Position numbers and translations under genes: made by a program. The notes under the pieces were generated by a model. That model had not been told where the DNA came from. It saw only the letters and a list, made by a program, of their open reading frames with translations, and did no database searches. Positions 1-9,164 of a stretch of DNA of 64,000 nucleotides are shown here, piece after piece. This stretch comes from Gordonia gummivorans (GTDB taxonomy: Bacteria > Actinomycetota > Actinomycetes > Mycobacteriales > Mycobacteriaceae). The stretch spans positions 104,407 through 168,406 of the forward strand of contig NZ_JAKWBF010000008.1 in NCBI RefSeq assembly GCF_022513585.1. The letters are read 5' to 3'. Each line of letters starts with the position of its first letter. Positions within the stretch are counted from its first letter, which is position 1.

Positions 1-1017
1 CCGATCGTCGCGAAGGCCGGTTTGCAGGGCGCCGAGCAGTGTCCGGGGTGCTGCGCTGCGTGCGGCATGATAGATGTCCTCATCGGCCGACGGGAGCAAC
101 CGGGCCTGCAGTTCTTGCACGTCGCGCGACAGGCTCGCGAGCAGCGGGTGCCCGACCGGCACCTCGGGACGGTCGGTGCGTCGTGGTGGTGCTGTGGCGT
201 CCGGATCGACGACCGCTGCCAGTGCGTCCCACAGTGCGGGGCTCGGATGGGGCAGAAACAGGTGCACGTCGTGGTGATGCGAGGCCGCGACGATGATTTG
301 ACGGAACTCCTCGGTGATCCGGGTGGGACCGAAGATCGAGAACCGCTCGGGCAGGCCACCCGCGGCCGGATCGTCGCGGAGACGTTCACACAGTTGCGGT
401 AACGATTCCGCGGGATGCGGCCGGCCGATCTCGTCACGCAGAGCGCGCCAGAAGTCGGGCTGCCATTTGAGGTCGGACGCGATGGGGCCGCCGGCGCCGT
501 CTTCATCGCGTCCGTTCGCCCAGGCGGCGACCATCGACGGCCGGGTACGTCCGTAGCGTTCGAACAGATCGGCCAGGTGCCGGGCAGTGGCGAACCGGCG
601 TCCGACGCGGGGCGAGGCGTCGTCGCCTGCGCCGATGTGTCGCGCGATCACGGCCAGCGCGGGGTCGGTGATCCGGCGGTCGAGCACTCGCAAGACCGGC
701 CAGACGAGGGCTGCGGCACGCCACGGCTCGTCGACCGGCAACCGAGGTTCGGTTGCCGCGTCGCCCTGTACCGCTGCGACGATCGTGTCCACCAGGTGCG
801 AGGGTGACGAGAAGTCGATGTTGGCCGCGATGCCGTCGGCATTCGACGGTCCGCAGCCGAGGCGGCGGGCCAGGTGCTGCTGCAGCCACCGCTCGACACC
901 GACCGCAGGCACGGACACGATCTCCGCCTGCATGGGGTCGGCGAGGGGTGTTGCGATCAGATCGGCCAGTGCGTCGGCCAGGGTGTCTGTTCGCTCCGCG
1001 CGGTGCAGAAACAGCAT
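1..1017 (-). CDS. recC: RecC, exodeoxyribonuclease V gamma subunit (N-terminal part, cut by window edge)
   Basis: The leftward frame encodes 339 residues and continues past the left edge. It begins MLFLHRAERTDTLADALADL and contains VGVERWLQQHLARRLG, the typical RecC N-terminus, followed by the FSIFGPTRITEEF segment seen in RecC helicase-like domains. RecC is the Chi-recognising scaffold of RecBCD, which processes double-strand DNA ends. An in-frame TGA lies four codons upstream of the chosen ATG, so this start is the earliest possible. The gene follows the thioesterase stop by only 12 bp, suggesting cotranscription. recB and recD would be expected just outside the window. Confidence 0.88.
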   Translation of the reverse strand, partial: MLFLHRAERTDTLADALADLIATPLADPMQAEIVSVPAVGVERWLQQHLARRLGCGPSNADGIAANIDFSSPSHLVDTIVAAVQGDAATEPRLPVDEPWRAAALVWPVLRVLDRRITDPALAVIARHIGAGDDASPRVGRRFATARHLADLFERYGRTRPSMVAAWANGRDEDGAGGPIASDLKWQPDFWRALRDEIGRPHPAESLPQLCERLRDDPAAGGLPERFSIFGPTRITEEFRQIIVAASHHHDVHLFLPHPSPALWDALAAVVDPDATAPPRRTDRPEVPVGHPLLASLSRDVQELQARLLPSADEDIYHAARSAAPRTLLGALQTGLRDDR

Positions 1018-1029
1018 GTTCGTCGGCGG

Positions 1030-1545
1030 TCAGTTGACGGTCGTGGACCGGCTCGCGTGAAAGGCCACCGGCTCTCCGAGACGGCCGCCGAGCATCTCGC
1101 GCATATCGTCCGAAATCGGTTTCGGTCGGCCGGATGCGGGATCGATGACGACCATCGTCGTCTCCGCAGAGGCGCACAGGACTCCCCGATCGTCGAAGAG
1201 GCGCAGCGCCATAACGAACGACGACGTACCGACTCGGCTCACCGCACTGCGCACGCAGATCGGCTCGGCCGTGTATTCCAGAGGTGCCGAGAACTGGATG
1301 TCCTGCCTCGCGACCAGCATCGAGAAACCCTCGGGCCGCTGCGGGAGCCAGTCCGCGAACGATCGGACCCGAGCTTCTTCGAACAAGCGCGCAAATTGCA
1401 CGTTGTTGATGTGGTTGTTGATGTCCATGTCGCCCCAGCGCAGCTGCAGCGGAATGTCGAGGTGGTAGTCGTCGGCCACCCTTGGCACATTAGCGACGTC
1501 GGCCGACACGATCGCACCAACCCCGACACCAGCAGTCCGACACAC
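1030..1545 (-). CDS. Hot-dog fold acyl-CoA thioesterase (4HBT/FadM-like)
   Basis: The product of up to 171 residues has the 4HBT signature LRWGDMDINNHINNVQFARL, whose Asp and the following NNHINN loop form the active site of YbgC/FadM-type thioesterases. These enzymes hydrolyse short or medium acyl-CoA esters; the substrate cannot be told from sequence. The conserved domain starts near residue 23, so the first 20 or so residues may not be translated. In-frame GTG codons at residues 13, 19 and 22 are alternative starts, and none has a clear Shine-Dalgarno. It lies immediately upstream of recC on the same strand, with no obvious functional link. Confidence 0.8.
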   Translation of the reverse strand: MCRTAGVGVGAIVSADVANVPRVADDYHLDIPLQLRWGDMDINNHINNVQFARLFEEARVRSFADWLPQRPEGFSMLVARQDIQFSAPLEYTAEPICVRSAVSRVGTSSFVMALRLFDDRGVLCASAETTMVVIDPASGRPKPISDDMREMLGGRLGEPVAFHASRSTTVN

Positions 1546-1624
1546 CCGTACGCGAACGACGGGTCACAACGTCTCACGAGGTCGTACACTCACGCGCGGG
1601 GAGCATCAAGGGCAGGGGACGAAC

Positions 1625-2248
1625 GTGAACATCGACACGCCGCGCACCCGCCTGCGACCGTTGGGCCCCGACGACGTCGAGGATCTGGTTCACCTCGACG
1701 GCGATCCCGAGGTCATGCGGTATGTCAGCGCAGGTGTACCGACGTCCCGCGCGGTGATCGAGGAATGGGTGCTGCCTCGTGCAGAGGCAGAACGCGTCGC
1801 GCACGGGACCGGAATGTGGTCGATCGTCGATCCGGCGTCGTCGTCGTTCCTGGGGTGGGTGTCGTTGCGGACGCCACGCCACAGCAACCGCACCGAGTTG
1901 GAGCTCTCCTACCGGCTCAGACGTGCGGCATGGGGCCGAGGTCTTGCGACCGAGGCGTCGCGTGCGGTTCTCGCCTTCGCTTTCGGCCACCTCGGGACAG
2001 AACGGGTCTTCGCCGGGACCATGGCGATCAACGTGGGCTCACGACGCGTGATGGAGAAGCTGGGCATGAGCCTCGCCGCCATCCATGTCTCCGACGAGCG
2101 TTTCGACGAGCTGTCCCCACCCCCGTCGGTCCTGGGTTTCCTGGCCGATGGCGGTTTCGATCAGGCCGAAGTCGAGTACGAGATCGTCCGGGCCCAGTGG
2201 ACATTCTTCACCTCGCGATGGTCCGGTTCGACCGACCTCACCGCCTGA
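1625..2248 (+). CDS. GNAT-family N-acetyltransferase (RimJ/RimL-like)
   Basis: A 207-residue protein beginning MNIDTPRTRLRPLGPDDVED, the usual opening of RimJ/RimL-type acetyltransferases. The acetyl-CoA-binding segment RRAAWGRGLATEASRAVLAF carries the R-x-x-G-x-G/A loop, followed by INVGSRRVMEKLGM, the typical asparagine/serine motif of this fold. It probably acetylates an amino group on a small molecule or protein N-terminus; the substrate is unknown. The start is a GTG with an AGGGGAC ribosome-binding sequence shortly upstream. It is divergent from the thioesterase gene and stands alone before ndh. Confidence 0.8.
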   Translation: MNIDTPRTRLRPLGPDDVEDLVHLDGDPEVMRYVSAGVPTSRAVIEEWVLPRAEAERVAHGTGMWSIVDPASSSFLGWVSLRTPRHSNRTELELSYRLRRAAWGRGLATEASRAVLAFAFGHLGTERVFAGTMAINVGSRRVMEKLGMSLAAIHVSDERFDELSPPPSVLGFLADGGFDQAEVEYEIVRAQWTFFTSRWSGSTDLTA

Positions 2249-2368
2249 GTGGTGCTCGACGCGAACAACCCAGCATCATTGACTACCGTTAGTGGTTGTG
2301 CGGCGTGATCGCGACGGATCCGCCCGCGACGATCGAGTCCCACGATTCGAGCCAGAGGAGATGTTCTC

Positions 2369-3823
2369 GTGAGCAGCCCAACCCCGCACTCCCGTAAGCG
2401 TGTGGTCATCATCGGCTCCGGCTTCGGCGGTCTGTTCGCTGCCCAGCGACTGGGCAAGGCCGATGTCGACGTCACCCTCATCGCCAAGACGACCCACCAC
2501 CTGTTCCAGCCGATGCTGTACCAGGTGGCGACCGGCATCGTCGCCGAGGGTGAGATCGCACCGGCGACCCGCGTCGTGTTGCGCAAGCAGAAGAACACCC
2601 GGGTACACCTCGGCGATGTCTTCGAGATCAACCTCGAGGCCAAGACGGTCACGTCGCGGCTACTCGAGCGAGTCACGGTCACTCCCTACGACGACCTCGT
2701 CATTGCGGCCGGAGCCGACCAGTCGTACTTCGGGAACGATCATTTCGCCGAGTTCGCACCCGGTATGAAGACCATCGACCATGCGCTCGAACTGCGCGGC
2801 CGCATTCTCGGCGCATTCGAGCAGGCCGAGCTCTCCGACGATCCCGCCGAACGCGCCAAGCTGCTGACCTTCGTGGTGGTCGGTGCCGGGCCGACCGGCG
2901 TCGAACTGGCCGGTCAGATCGCGGAGATGAGTGACAAGACCCTCAAGGGTGCGTTCCGCAACATCGACCCCACCGAGGCGAGGGTGATCTTGCTCGACGC
3001 AGCGCCCGCGGTGTTGCCTCCGTTCGGCGAGAAGCTGGGCGGCAAGGCGGCGAAACGCCTCGAGCGCATGGGTGTGGAGATCCAGCTCAACGCGATGGTC
3101 GTCGATCTCGACTACGACGGCCTGGTCGTCAAGGAGAAGGACGGCACCACCCGTCGCATCGAATCGCAGTGCAAGGTGTGGTCGGCCGGCGTGCAGGCGA
3201 GCCCGCTGGGCAAGCAGCTCGCCGAGCAATCCGGCGTCGAACTCGACCGTGCGGGCCGCGTGAAGGTGCAGCCCGACCTCTCACTTCCGGGTCACCCGAA
3301 CGTGTTCGTGGTCGGCGACATGATGGCCGTCGACGGCGTGCCCGGCGTGGCGCAGGGCGCAATCCAGGGCGGACGCTACGCGGCCGACGCGATCAAGGCC
3401 GAGCTGAAGGGCCACACCCCCGACGAGCGCAAGCCGTTCAGTTACTACGACAAGGGCTCGATGGCCACCATCTCCCGGTTCAGCGCGGTGATGCAGGTCC
3501 CGATCCCGGGCACCAAGAAGAAGTTCGAGACCGAGGGCTACTTCGCGTGGCTCGGCTGGCTGGCCCTGCACCTCGTGTACCTGGTGGGCTTCCGGAACCG
3601 GTTGAACACGCTCGTCAACTGGTTCTTCGCGTTCACCACCAAGGGCCGCACGCAGCTGGCCGTCACCGAACAGCAGGTCTACGCGCGTACCGCGATCGGC
3701 CAGCTCAGTGAACTCGAGAAGAAGTCGATCGAGGAGACCGAGGCGGAATCGGCCGGGGCGACCCCGGAACCCGAGAAAGCCGATGAGTCCAAGCCGGCTG
3801 AGGAAAAAGCCGAGGCCAGCTGA
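2369..3823 (+). CDS. ndh: Type II NADH:quinone oxidoreductase (NDH-2)
   Basis: This 484-residue flavoprotein transfers electrons from NADH to menaquinone without pumping protons. It has the FAD-binding GSGFGG motif at residues 16-21 and a second Rossmann motif VGAGPTGVEL at 171-180 for NADH. The NVFVVGDMM segment contacts FAD, and a hydrophobic C-terminal region near residues 390-420 (YFAWLGWLALHLVYLVGFRN) should hold it on the inner membrane face. The tail after residue 450 is acidic and low complexity. The GTG start has AGAGGAG about 8 nt upstream; the nearby ATG at 2361 is out of frame and quickly closed. The position next to ureD matches M. tuberculosis Rv1854c. Confidence 0.95.
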   Translation: MSSPTPHSRKRVVIIGSGFGGLFAAQRLGKADVDVTLIAKTTHHLFQPMLYQVATGIVAEGEIAPATRVVLRKQKNTRVHLGDVFEINLEAKTVTSRLLERVTVTPYDDLVIAAGADQSYFGNDHFAEFAPGMKTIDHALELRGRILGAFEQAELSDDPAERAKLLTFVVVGAGPTGVELAGQIAEMSDKTLKGAFRNIDPTEARVILLDAAPAVLPPFGEKLGGKAAKRLERMGVEIQLNAMVVDLDYDGLVVKEKDGTTRRIESQCKVWSAGVQASPLGKQLAEQSGVELDRAGRVKVQPDLSLPGHPNVFVVGDMMAVDGVPGVAQGAIQGGRYAADAIKAELKGHTPDERKPFSYYDKGSMATISRFSAVMQVPIPGTKKKFETEGYFAWLGWLALHLVYLVGFRNRLNTLVNWFFAFTTKGRTQLAVTEQQVYARTAIGQLSELEKKSIEETEAESAGATPEPEKADESKPAEEKAEAS

Positions 3824-3934
3824 TCCGGTCCACACTGGTCAGCAAGGTAGTCACCAGGACTTCGGGTCAGCGACCCACCCGCCGACGTCGTCGGCGATCG
3901 TGGAGAGTGTGGCCCCGTCGCCGAAACCGCAATC

Positions 3935-4017
3935 GTCGCCAGAAACCTTCGGTGTGGCCAGAAACCGCTGGTGCGCCCGGGTTTCTGACCAGACACGCGG
4001 TTTCTGCAATTGCGACA
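3935..4017 (+). repeat. Intergenic repeat family A, copy 1
   Basis: An 83-bp element with two AGAAACC blocks on the left and two GGTTTCT blocks on the right (CCAGAAACCGCTGGTGCGC then GGGTTTCTG and CGCGGTTTCTG), so it can fold into a hairpin. Near-identical copies lie at 52382-52461 (inverted) and 63782-63866. All three copies lie outside genes. Confidence 0.85.
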
Positions 4018-4213
4018 TGCCCACCAGGCGACTCTGCGGTCGGCAACTCTTACCCGAATCGAGCGGTCGCCGCGTCGGATGGCTGAGATCGGGCCCCGCA
4101 GCGGGGTCCTCGGGAATATGCCGGAAGCCGACGCTGACAGGCCCGATCTCAGTCACCGATCGGCGGTCTTCGCCCTGCGTCGAACGCAATGCAGGCACAC
4201 GCGCCCCCAATAA

Positions 4214-4383
4214 ACTAGGGGAAGAGAGTTCGTCCCCTACCCTTGGTGTCCTCCCCCGGAAATTTCTGGCGGACGACTGTGAAACCCGGGGAAGAAACTC
4301 TTCCCCTAGATTTTGCTGGCACGAGGGCATCCTGTTCCCCCAGGTCAGAAGGCTGGTCACCTAACTCTTCGGGTCAGCGACCC
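4214..4383 (+). repeat. Intergenic repeat family B, copy 1
   Basis: A roughly 170-bp element that opens with a TAGGGGAAGA...TCCCCTA hairpin, has a central CCTTGG-GTCCTCCCCC block, then a second hairpin (GGGGAAGA-AAC-TCTTCCCC). It ends in a tail containing CCCAGGTCAGAAGGCTGGTC and TTCGGGTCAGCGACCC. Other full copies are at 44294-44459 and, inverted, at 51758-51930. It lies between convergent genes. Confidence 0.85.
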
Positions 4384-4400
4384 ACGTCGTCGGCTCGCCA

Positions 4401-4440
4401 GGCCCTTCGAGCTCCGCTCGCACCTCAGGGAGCGGTGAGG
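4401..4440 (+). repeat. Short repeat family F, copy 1
   Basis: The sequence CCCTTCGAGCTCCGCTCG followed by CACCTCAGGGAGCGGTGAG resembles the segments at 22849-22929 and 38538-38584. All three lie where two genes converge. The copies are degenerate, so the boundaries are approximate. Confidence 0.55.
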
Positions 4441-4478
4441 GTGTCGCGTTTCCGCAGGTCAGAAGGCTGGATGCCGGG

Positions 4479-5186
4479 TCAGGTGAGGACGGCTCGGGTG
4501 TCTAGGGCGTCGTACAGTGTCCGGCACCGGGCGGCGGTGTCGGCCAGCGCTGTCGTCAGGGTGCCGCCACCGGCGAGGGAGAGGCGCGCCACGAATTCGT
4601 TCGGGTCGACGTCGTCGCCGCGGGTGTCGGGAAACCGGAACACGCTTCCGAATGCCCGGTGCGTGGTGGGGACCCCGGGATGTTCCCCGATGACCGTCTG
4701 ATGACGCAGTAGCGGGTCACCGTCGAGGTCGACGGTGAGAGCGCCCTGCCACGAACCACCCGCATCGACCACTTGCCGATCCACCGATCGCCGACCGATC
4801 TGCGCGCGTTCGTGGATCGCGACGGCGGCGTCGGATGCAAGATGGGCGATCATCCGGGACCTGTGCTGCGCACCCGCAGCAACTATCGTCGGTTCCGGGT
4901 CGACGACGAGCAGGCCACCCTCGCCGACCGTCAACTCCCAACGGGCGGTCGAATCGGCACGCCCGACCGATGGCAACGCGATCGTCGCGGCGACCGAACG
5001 CACCTCGAGGTGGGCGCCCGGGGCGACCTCTACCCGCACGGAGATGTCGTCGCCACCGAGCGGGGTGGCCGCTGCACCGACGAGGTGGATGGTGTGACGA
5101 CCGGTCTGACGCACCGTGATCGCGCCCGTTGCGGTGATCCGCGGTGACCTGTCGGGCCGGGCGGTGATCGTCACCTCGGTCTGCAT
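4479..5186 (-). CDS. ureD: Urease accessory protein UreD (UreH)
   Basis: This 235-residue protein is last in the ureABCFGD order, 7 bp after ureG. UreD binds the apo-urease trimer and, with UreF and UreG, delivers nickel to the active site. Family features include the beta-rich region with VAPGAHLEVRS near residues 54-64 and EPTIVAAGAQHRSR in the middle. It is somewhat short for the family but similar to mycobacterial UreD. The start ATG is MQTEVTITAR. The stop codon falls in a GGGTCAGG sequence matching the tail of repeat family B, so the last residues may have been shaped by repeat insertion. Confidence 0.88.
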   Translation of the reverse strand: MQTEVTITARPDRSPRITATGAITVRQTGRHTIHLVGAAATPLGGDDISVRVEVAPGAHLEVRSVAATIALPSVGRADSTARWELTVGEGGLLVVDPEPTIVAAGAQHRSRMIAHLASDAAVAIHERAQIGRRSVDRQVVDAGGSWQGALTVDLDGDPLLRHQTVIGEHPGVPTTHRAFGSVFRFPDTRGDDVDPNEFVARLSLAGGGTLTTALADTAARCRTLYDALDTRAVLT

Positions 5187-5193
5187 GATCCCC

Positions 5194-5874
5194 TCAGGCC
5201 GACACCGTGGCGAGTTGCGTCCGGACCCACGCCAGGACGTCGCCCGCGGTCGGGTCCTCGGTCAACGAGATCATCGCCGTCGGCCGTCCCTCACGGACCC
5301 GTTCGGCATCCGTGCGCATGACGTCGAGGTCTGCATTCACCCGCTCGGCGAGGTCGGTCTTGTTGATGACGAGTAGGTCCGAGTAGGTCACGCCCGGACC
5401 ACCTTTGCGCGGCACCTTGTCGCCGCCCGCCACATCGATCACGAAGATCTGGACGTCGACGAGCCCGGTGGAGAAGGTCGCGGTCAGATTGTCGCCGCCG
5501 GACTCCACCAGGATGAGATCGAGCGGCGGGTTCTTCTCGACGAGGTCGTCGATCGCGTCGAGATTGGCGGTGATGTCGTCGCGGATTGCGGTGTGGGGAC
5601 AACCGCCGGTCTGGACGGCGGCGATCCGCTCGTCGGGCAGCACAGCGTGCCGTCGGAGGAAGTCGGCGTCCTCGGTGGTGTAGATGTCGTTGGTGAGCAC
5701 GGCTACCGACAGTTGGTCGCGGAGTTCGCGGCACAATGCCGCCACGAGATGGGTCTTGCCGACGCCGACGGGACCGCCGATCCCGACGCGCAGCGCCTCA
5801 CCGGGTTCGCGACGTCGCCGGGGGCGGTCGAGGTCGTGCGAATGCGGCTGGCCATCCATCAGATGCGGGGGCAT
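5194..5874 (-). CDS. ureG: Urease accessory GTPase UreG
   Basis: A 226-residue SIMIBI GTPase that drives nickel insertion into urease. It shows the P-loop GPVGVGKT (34-41), the metal-binding [11 protein letters not shown] motif (Cys-Pro-His), the ESGGDNL switch and the guanine-specifying NKTDL. The N-terminus is histidine-containing ([15 protein letters not shown]), which may help hold nickel. The ATG is preceded by AGGAGA. It sits 42 bp downstream of ureF in the operon. Confidence 0.96.
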   Translation of the reverse strand: MPPHLMDGQPHSHDLDRPRRRREPGEALRVGIGGPVGVGKTHLVAALCRELRDQLSVAVLTNDIYTTEDADFLRRHAVLPDERIAAVQTGGCPHTAIRDDITANLDAIDDLVEKNPPLDLILVESGGDNLTATFSTGLVDVQIFVIDVAGGDKVPRKGGPGVTYSDLLVINKTDLAERVNADLDVMRTDAERVREGRPTAMISLTEDPTAGDVLAWVRTQLATVSA

Positions 5875-5916
5875 GGGGTTCTCCTCTGCGTTGGTTGTCC
5901 GTCGGTCGAGACTCGG

Positions 5917-6594
5917 TCAGGAAGTGAACAGGGGCATGGCGCGACGCTCGTGCCGTTCGGCGAACACGTCCATCGTAGGGTCGGACAGGTCGGCCGGCTC
6001 GACAGCTGCTTGCGCCGCGATGCGCTCGCAGGCCACACCCAGATCGGCGATGACGAGTGCGACGTCAGCCGGGTCGAGCGCCAGCAGACGCTGTCCGGCG
6101 GTGGCCGCCCCGCTGGTGGTCGTGTACGCCAGGATCAGCGCGGTGTGGAAACCCGAAAGCGCACACAGGGATCCGATCGAGCCGACGATCACCGGATGAT
6201 GGGTGCGCGGGGTGTGCTCGGCCCACTCGGTGTCGGGCCACATTCGGCGGGCCAGTCGCAGCATCCCGCGGCCCTGCGCGTAGGACGCCTTCCTTGCGGC
6301 GGAAGACGGTGTGCGCGCGTCCATCTCACGCATCGCGGTGGGGACGTCCATGGTCGCGTCGGCCACCGCCGCCGCGATCGACGCGGCGACCAGGCCGGTG
6401 GTCGCAAGCCGACGGTGCAGATGGCGCGAGAGGTCGTCGACGGTGCGGATGTGCCCATCGCTGATGGCCTGTTCCACCCCGCCGGAATGAACATGGCCAC
6501 CCACCGGCAGTCGCGAGTCGGCGAGCGTGAGCATCATCGCCAGTGGCGAGTTGTCGTACCGGCCGGTGTCGCGAGATGCGTTTGCGGAAGTCAT
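5917..6594 (-). CDS. ureF: Urease accessory protein UreF
   Basis: UreF (225 residues) is the all-helical partner linking UreD and UreG in the nickel-loading complex. The diagnostic N-terminal segment LTLADSRLPVGG is present, followed by GGVEQAISDG and a C-terminal helical region. The frame is open 44 codons further upstream inside ureC, but that stretch is basic and low complexity. The ATG at 6594 (MTSANASRD) gives the normal family length and lies 13 bp after the ureC stop, so it is the preferred start. Confidence 0.93.
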   Translation of the reverse strand: MTSANASRDTGRYDNSPLAMMLTLADSRLPVGGHVHSGGVEQAISDGHIRTVDDLSRHLHRRLATTGLVAASIAAAVADATMDVPTAMREMDARTPSSAARKASYAQGRGMLRLARRMWPDTEWAEHTPRTHHPVIVGSIGSLCALSGFHTALILAYTTTSGAATAGQRLLALDPADVALVIADLGVACERIAAQAAVEPADLSDPTMDVFAERHERRAMPLFTS

Positions 6595-6607
6595 GTCGGA
6601 TCGGGAC

Positions 6608-8326
6608 TCAGAAGAGGAAATACCGTTGGGCCATGGGCAATTCGGAGACCGGTTCGGATTCCCACACCTCGCCGTCGACGCGCACGGTGAAGGTGTCGGG
6701 GTCGATTTCGATGGTCGGGCACGCATCGTTGTTCGGCATGTCCGCCTTGCCGGTCGAGCGGGTGTTCTTCACCGCGACGAGCCGACGGTCGAGGCCGATT
6801 CGGCCGGCGAGGTCGTCGTCGCATCCCGGTGCGACGAAGCTGACCGAGGTGGCCGCGGCGACCTTGGGCGCCGCCCCGTACATGGGACGGGGAAAGACGG
6901 GTTGCGGTGTCGGGATCGAGGCGTTGGCGTCGCCCATCGCCGCCCACGCAATCGCGCCGCCCTTGATCACCACGTCCGGACGCACGCCGAAGAACGCGGG
7001 ATCCCAGAGCACCAGGTCGGCGAGTTTCCCGACCTCGACCGACCCGATCTCGTCGTCGAACCCGTGCGCGATCGCCGGACAGATCGTGTACTTCGCCACG
7101 TACCGCTGAGCGCGGGTGTTGTCGGCCGCGCCGTCGCCGGCCAAGGAACCGCGTTTGCGCTTCATCACGTGGGCGGTCTGCCAGGTACGCAACACGACCT
7201 CACCGATCCGCCCCATCGCCTGTGCGTCCGAGCCGATCATCGAGATGGCCCCGAGGTCGTGCAGCAAGTCCTCGGCGGCGATGGTCGACGGTCGAATCCG
7301 GCTCTCCGCGAACGCAAGATCCTCCGGCACGGTCGGATTGAGGTGGTGACACACCATGAGCATGTCGAGGTGCTCGTCGAGCGTGTTGACGGTGTGCGGC
7401 CGGGTCGGATTGGTGGAACTGGGCAGCACGTTGGGGTAAGCGGCGACAGTCATGATGTCGGGCGCGTGACCGCCACCGGCACCCTCGGTGTGATACGCGT
7501 GAATCGAACGCCCCGCGATCGCGCCGAGCGTCTGCTCGACGAACCCCGCCTCGTTCAACGTGTCCGAGTGCAGCGCGACCTGGACCCCGGTCTCGTCGGC
7601 CACCCGCAGACAGGCGTCGATCGCTGCCGGGGTACTCCCCCAGTCCTCGTGAAGTTTGAAACCCGATGCGCCGGCCCTGATCTGCTCGTGCATCGCCTCC
7701 GCGCTCACCGTGTTGCCCTTACCCAGCAACGCGATGTTCATCGGCCAACCGTCGGTCGCGGCGAGGATCGAACTCAGGTGCCACGCACCCGGGGTCACTG
7801 TGGTCGCCTTGCTGCCCTCGGCGGGTCCGGTGCCGCCGCCGATGAGCGTGGTGATCCCGTTGCCGAGTGCCTCGTCCATGATCTGCGGACAGATGAAGTG
7901 GACATGGCAGTCGATCCCGCCGGCGGTGATGATCTTGCCGTTGCCCGCGATGATCTCGGTGGACGGTCCGATCACCAGGTCTGGATGAATCCCGTCCATG
8001 GTGTCGGGGTTGCCGGCCTTACCCATCGCGACGATGCGTCCGTCACGAATACCCAAGTCCGCCTTGATAATTCCCCAGTGGTCGAGGATCACGACGCCGG
8101 TGATGACGGTGTCGGGGGCGCCGTCGGCGCGGGTGGCCCGGCTCTGCCCCATCGATTCCCGGATCACCTTGCCGCCGCCGAAGACCGCCTCCTCGCCGGC
8201 CCGGCCCGGTCCGCCGCTGCGGTCCTCGGTGACCTCGATCAGCAGATCGGTGTCGGCGAGGCGAATACGGTCGCCCGTCGTCGGGCCGAACAACTGTGCA
8301 TACCGCCCGCGGTCGAGTGTCGCCAC
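6608..8326 (-). CDS. ureC: Urease alpha (catalytic) subunit
   Basis: The 572-residue catalytic subunit hydrolyses urea to ammonia and carbamate at a two-nickel centre. Visible active-site features are CHVHFICPQ (nickel histidines), GFKLHEDWG (the lysine that becomes carbamylated), LHSDTLNE and [12 protein letters not shown] (further histidine ligands), and VCHHLNP with the flap Cys-His pair. All key residues are present, so the enzyme should be active. I chose the GTG one base after the ureB stop (TGACGTG), because it gives the normal start [19 protein letters not shown]. The longer upstream frame overlaps ureB. Confidence 0.97.
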   Translation of the reverse strand: MATLDRGRYAQLFGPTTGDRIRLADTDLLIEVTEDRSGGPGRAGEEAVFGGGKVIRESMGQSRATRADGAPDTVITGVVILDHWGIIKADLGIRDGRIVAMGKAGNPDTMDGIHPDLVIGPSTEIIAGNGKIITAGGIDCHVHFICPQIMDEALGNGITTLIGGGTGPAEGSKATTVTPGAWHLSSILAATDGWPMNIALLGKGNTVSAEAMHEQIRAGASGFKLHEDWGSTPAAIDACLRVADETGVQVALHSDTLNEAGFVEQTLGAIAGRSIHAYHTEGAGGGHAPDIMTVAAYPNVLPSSTNPTRPHTVNTLDEHLDMLMVCHHLNPTVPEDLAFAESRIRPSTIAAEDLLHDLGAISMIGSDAQAMGRIGEVVLRTWQTAHVMKRKRGSLAGDGAADNTRAQRYVAKYTICPAIAHGFDDEIGSVEVGKLADLVLWDPAFFGVRPDVVIKGGAIAWAAMGDANASIPTPQPVFPRPMYGAAPKVAAATSVSFVAPGCDDDLAGRIGLDRRLVAVKNTRSTGKADMPNNDACPTIEIDPDTFTVRVDGEVWESEPVSELPMAQRYFLF

Positions 8327-8327
8327 G

Positions 8328-8669
8328 TCAGATCCTTCCCGGTGGGTCGAGCGAGATCCCGTGGACCTCTCGGGTACCACCGAGCGGTACGACCGTGACG
8401 GTCATCTCGATGCCGGGCTCGAAGCGCACCGCCGTGCCCGCCGGGATGTCGAGCCGACAACCCCGAGCCGCGGCGCGGTCGAAGTCGAGCGCCGCGTTGG
8501 CCTGCGGAAAATGAACGTGGCTGCCCACCTGGACCGGCCGATCGCCGGTGTTGACCACCGCGAGGGTGACGCCCTGTGCACCCTCGTTGAGCTCGATCGT
8601 GCCGGGTGCAGCGATCACCTCGCCGGGTATCACGGATGAAATCCTCTCCGCCGGTTGCGATCCCGCCAT
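8328..8669 (-). CDS. ureB: Urease beta subunit
   Basis: A 113-residue structural subunit that packs with UreA and UreC in the urease trimer. The conserved segments [34 protein letters not shown] and GTAVRFEPG are all present. The ATG at 8669 follows AGGAGG with 5 nt spacing; the codon just before it is a TTG that is a less likely start. Its stop is separated from the ureC GTG by a single base, so the two are probably translationally coupled. Confidence 0.95.
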   Translation of the reverse strand: MAGSQPAERISSVIPGEVIAAPGTIELNEGAQGVTLAVVNTGDRPVQVGSHVHFPQANAALDFDRAAARGCRLDIPAGTAVRFEPGIEMTVTVVPLGGTREVHGISLDPPGRI

Positions 8670-8717
8670 CAACGCCTCCTCGCCTCGGTGTTGCCTCGCA
8701 TGTGTCGACGTCGACGG

Positions 8718-9020
8718 TCAGTCGATCGGGTTGTGCACGGTGACCAGCTTGGTGCCATCCGGGAATGTCGCCTCGACCTGCACGTCGTGCAGCATCTCCG
8801 GCACTCCGTCCAAGACGTCCTCGCGGCGCAGGACCTCGCGTCCGGAACTCATCAGCTCGGCCACCGACCGGCCATCTCGCGCCCCTTCCAGGACGTGGTC
8901 GGTGATGATCGCGACTGACTCAGGATGGTTCAGCTTGAGGCCCCGACCTTGTCGTCGTCGGGCCAGTTCCGCCGCATACGAGATCAGCAGACGTTCCTGT
9001 TCATGCGGCGACAGTCGCAC
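8718..9020 (-). CDS. ureA: Urease gamma subunit
   Basis: The first gene of the urease operon encodes the 100-residue gamma subunit. It contains [40 protein letters not shown] and [18 protein letters not shown], which are family signatures. The frame extends further upstream, but the GTG at 9020 has AGGAGAG about 7 nt before it and gives exactly the usual UreA length. No nickel- or nitrogen-responsive site was identified in the 144 bp upstream. Confidence 0.96.
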   Translation of the reverse strand: MRLSPHEQERLLISYAAELARRRQGRGLKLNHPESVAIITDHVLEGARDGRSVAELMSSGREVLRREDVLDGVPEMLHDVQVEATFPDGTKLVTVHNPID

Positions 9021-9164
9021 CGATATCTCTCCTGTTCCCGCCGGACACTGCGTCGGCCCGCACTCCGCGGTGGCAGAGGTGGGCAATGGAGTCATCCTGC
9101 CACGGAGTCGGCGTCATGGCTCGGTGAGCGGTTCGGCCCGAATCCCGGCGGACGTGCATGCGAG

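Larger units (their letters stand above)
3824..4478. other. Repeat-filled convergent intergenic region between ndh and ureD
   Basis: No gene is supported in these 655 bp. Reading rightward there is a fragment like the tail of repeat family B (about 3849-3905), a family A element (3935-4017), a full family B element (4214-4383), a family F element (4401-4440), and another B-tail fragment (about 4446-4485) that runs into ureD. Short open frames here are by-products of repeat sequence. The gap between about 4020 and 4210 shows nothing I recognise. Confidence 0.7.

Noticed and set aside
503..1177. Leftward open frame overlapping recC and the thioesterase gene
   Set aside because: It is Arg-rich with no domain, and the recC frame on the same strand explains the region.
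6527..8398. Long open frame antisense to ureC
   Set aside because: ureC is certain from active-site motifs; the opposite frame has no recognisable feature.
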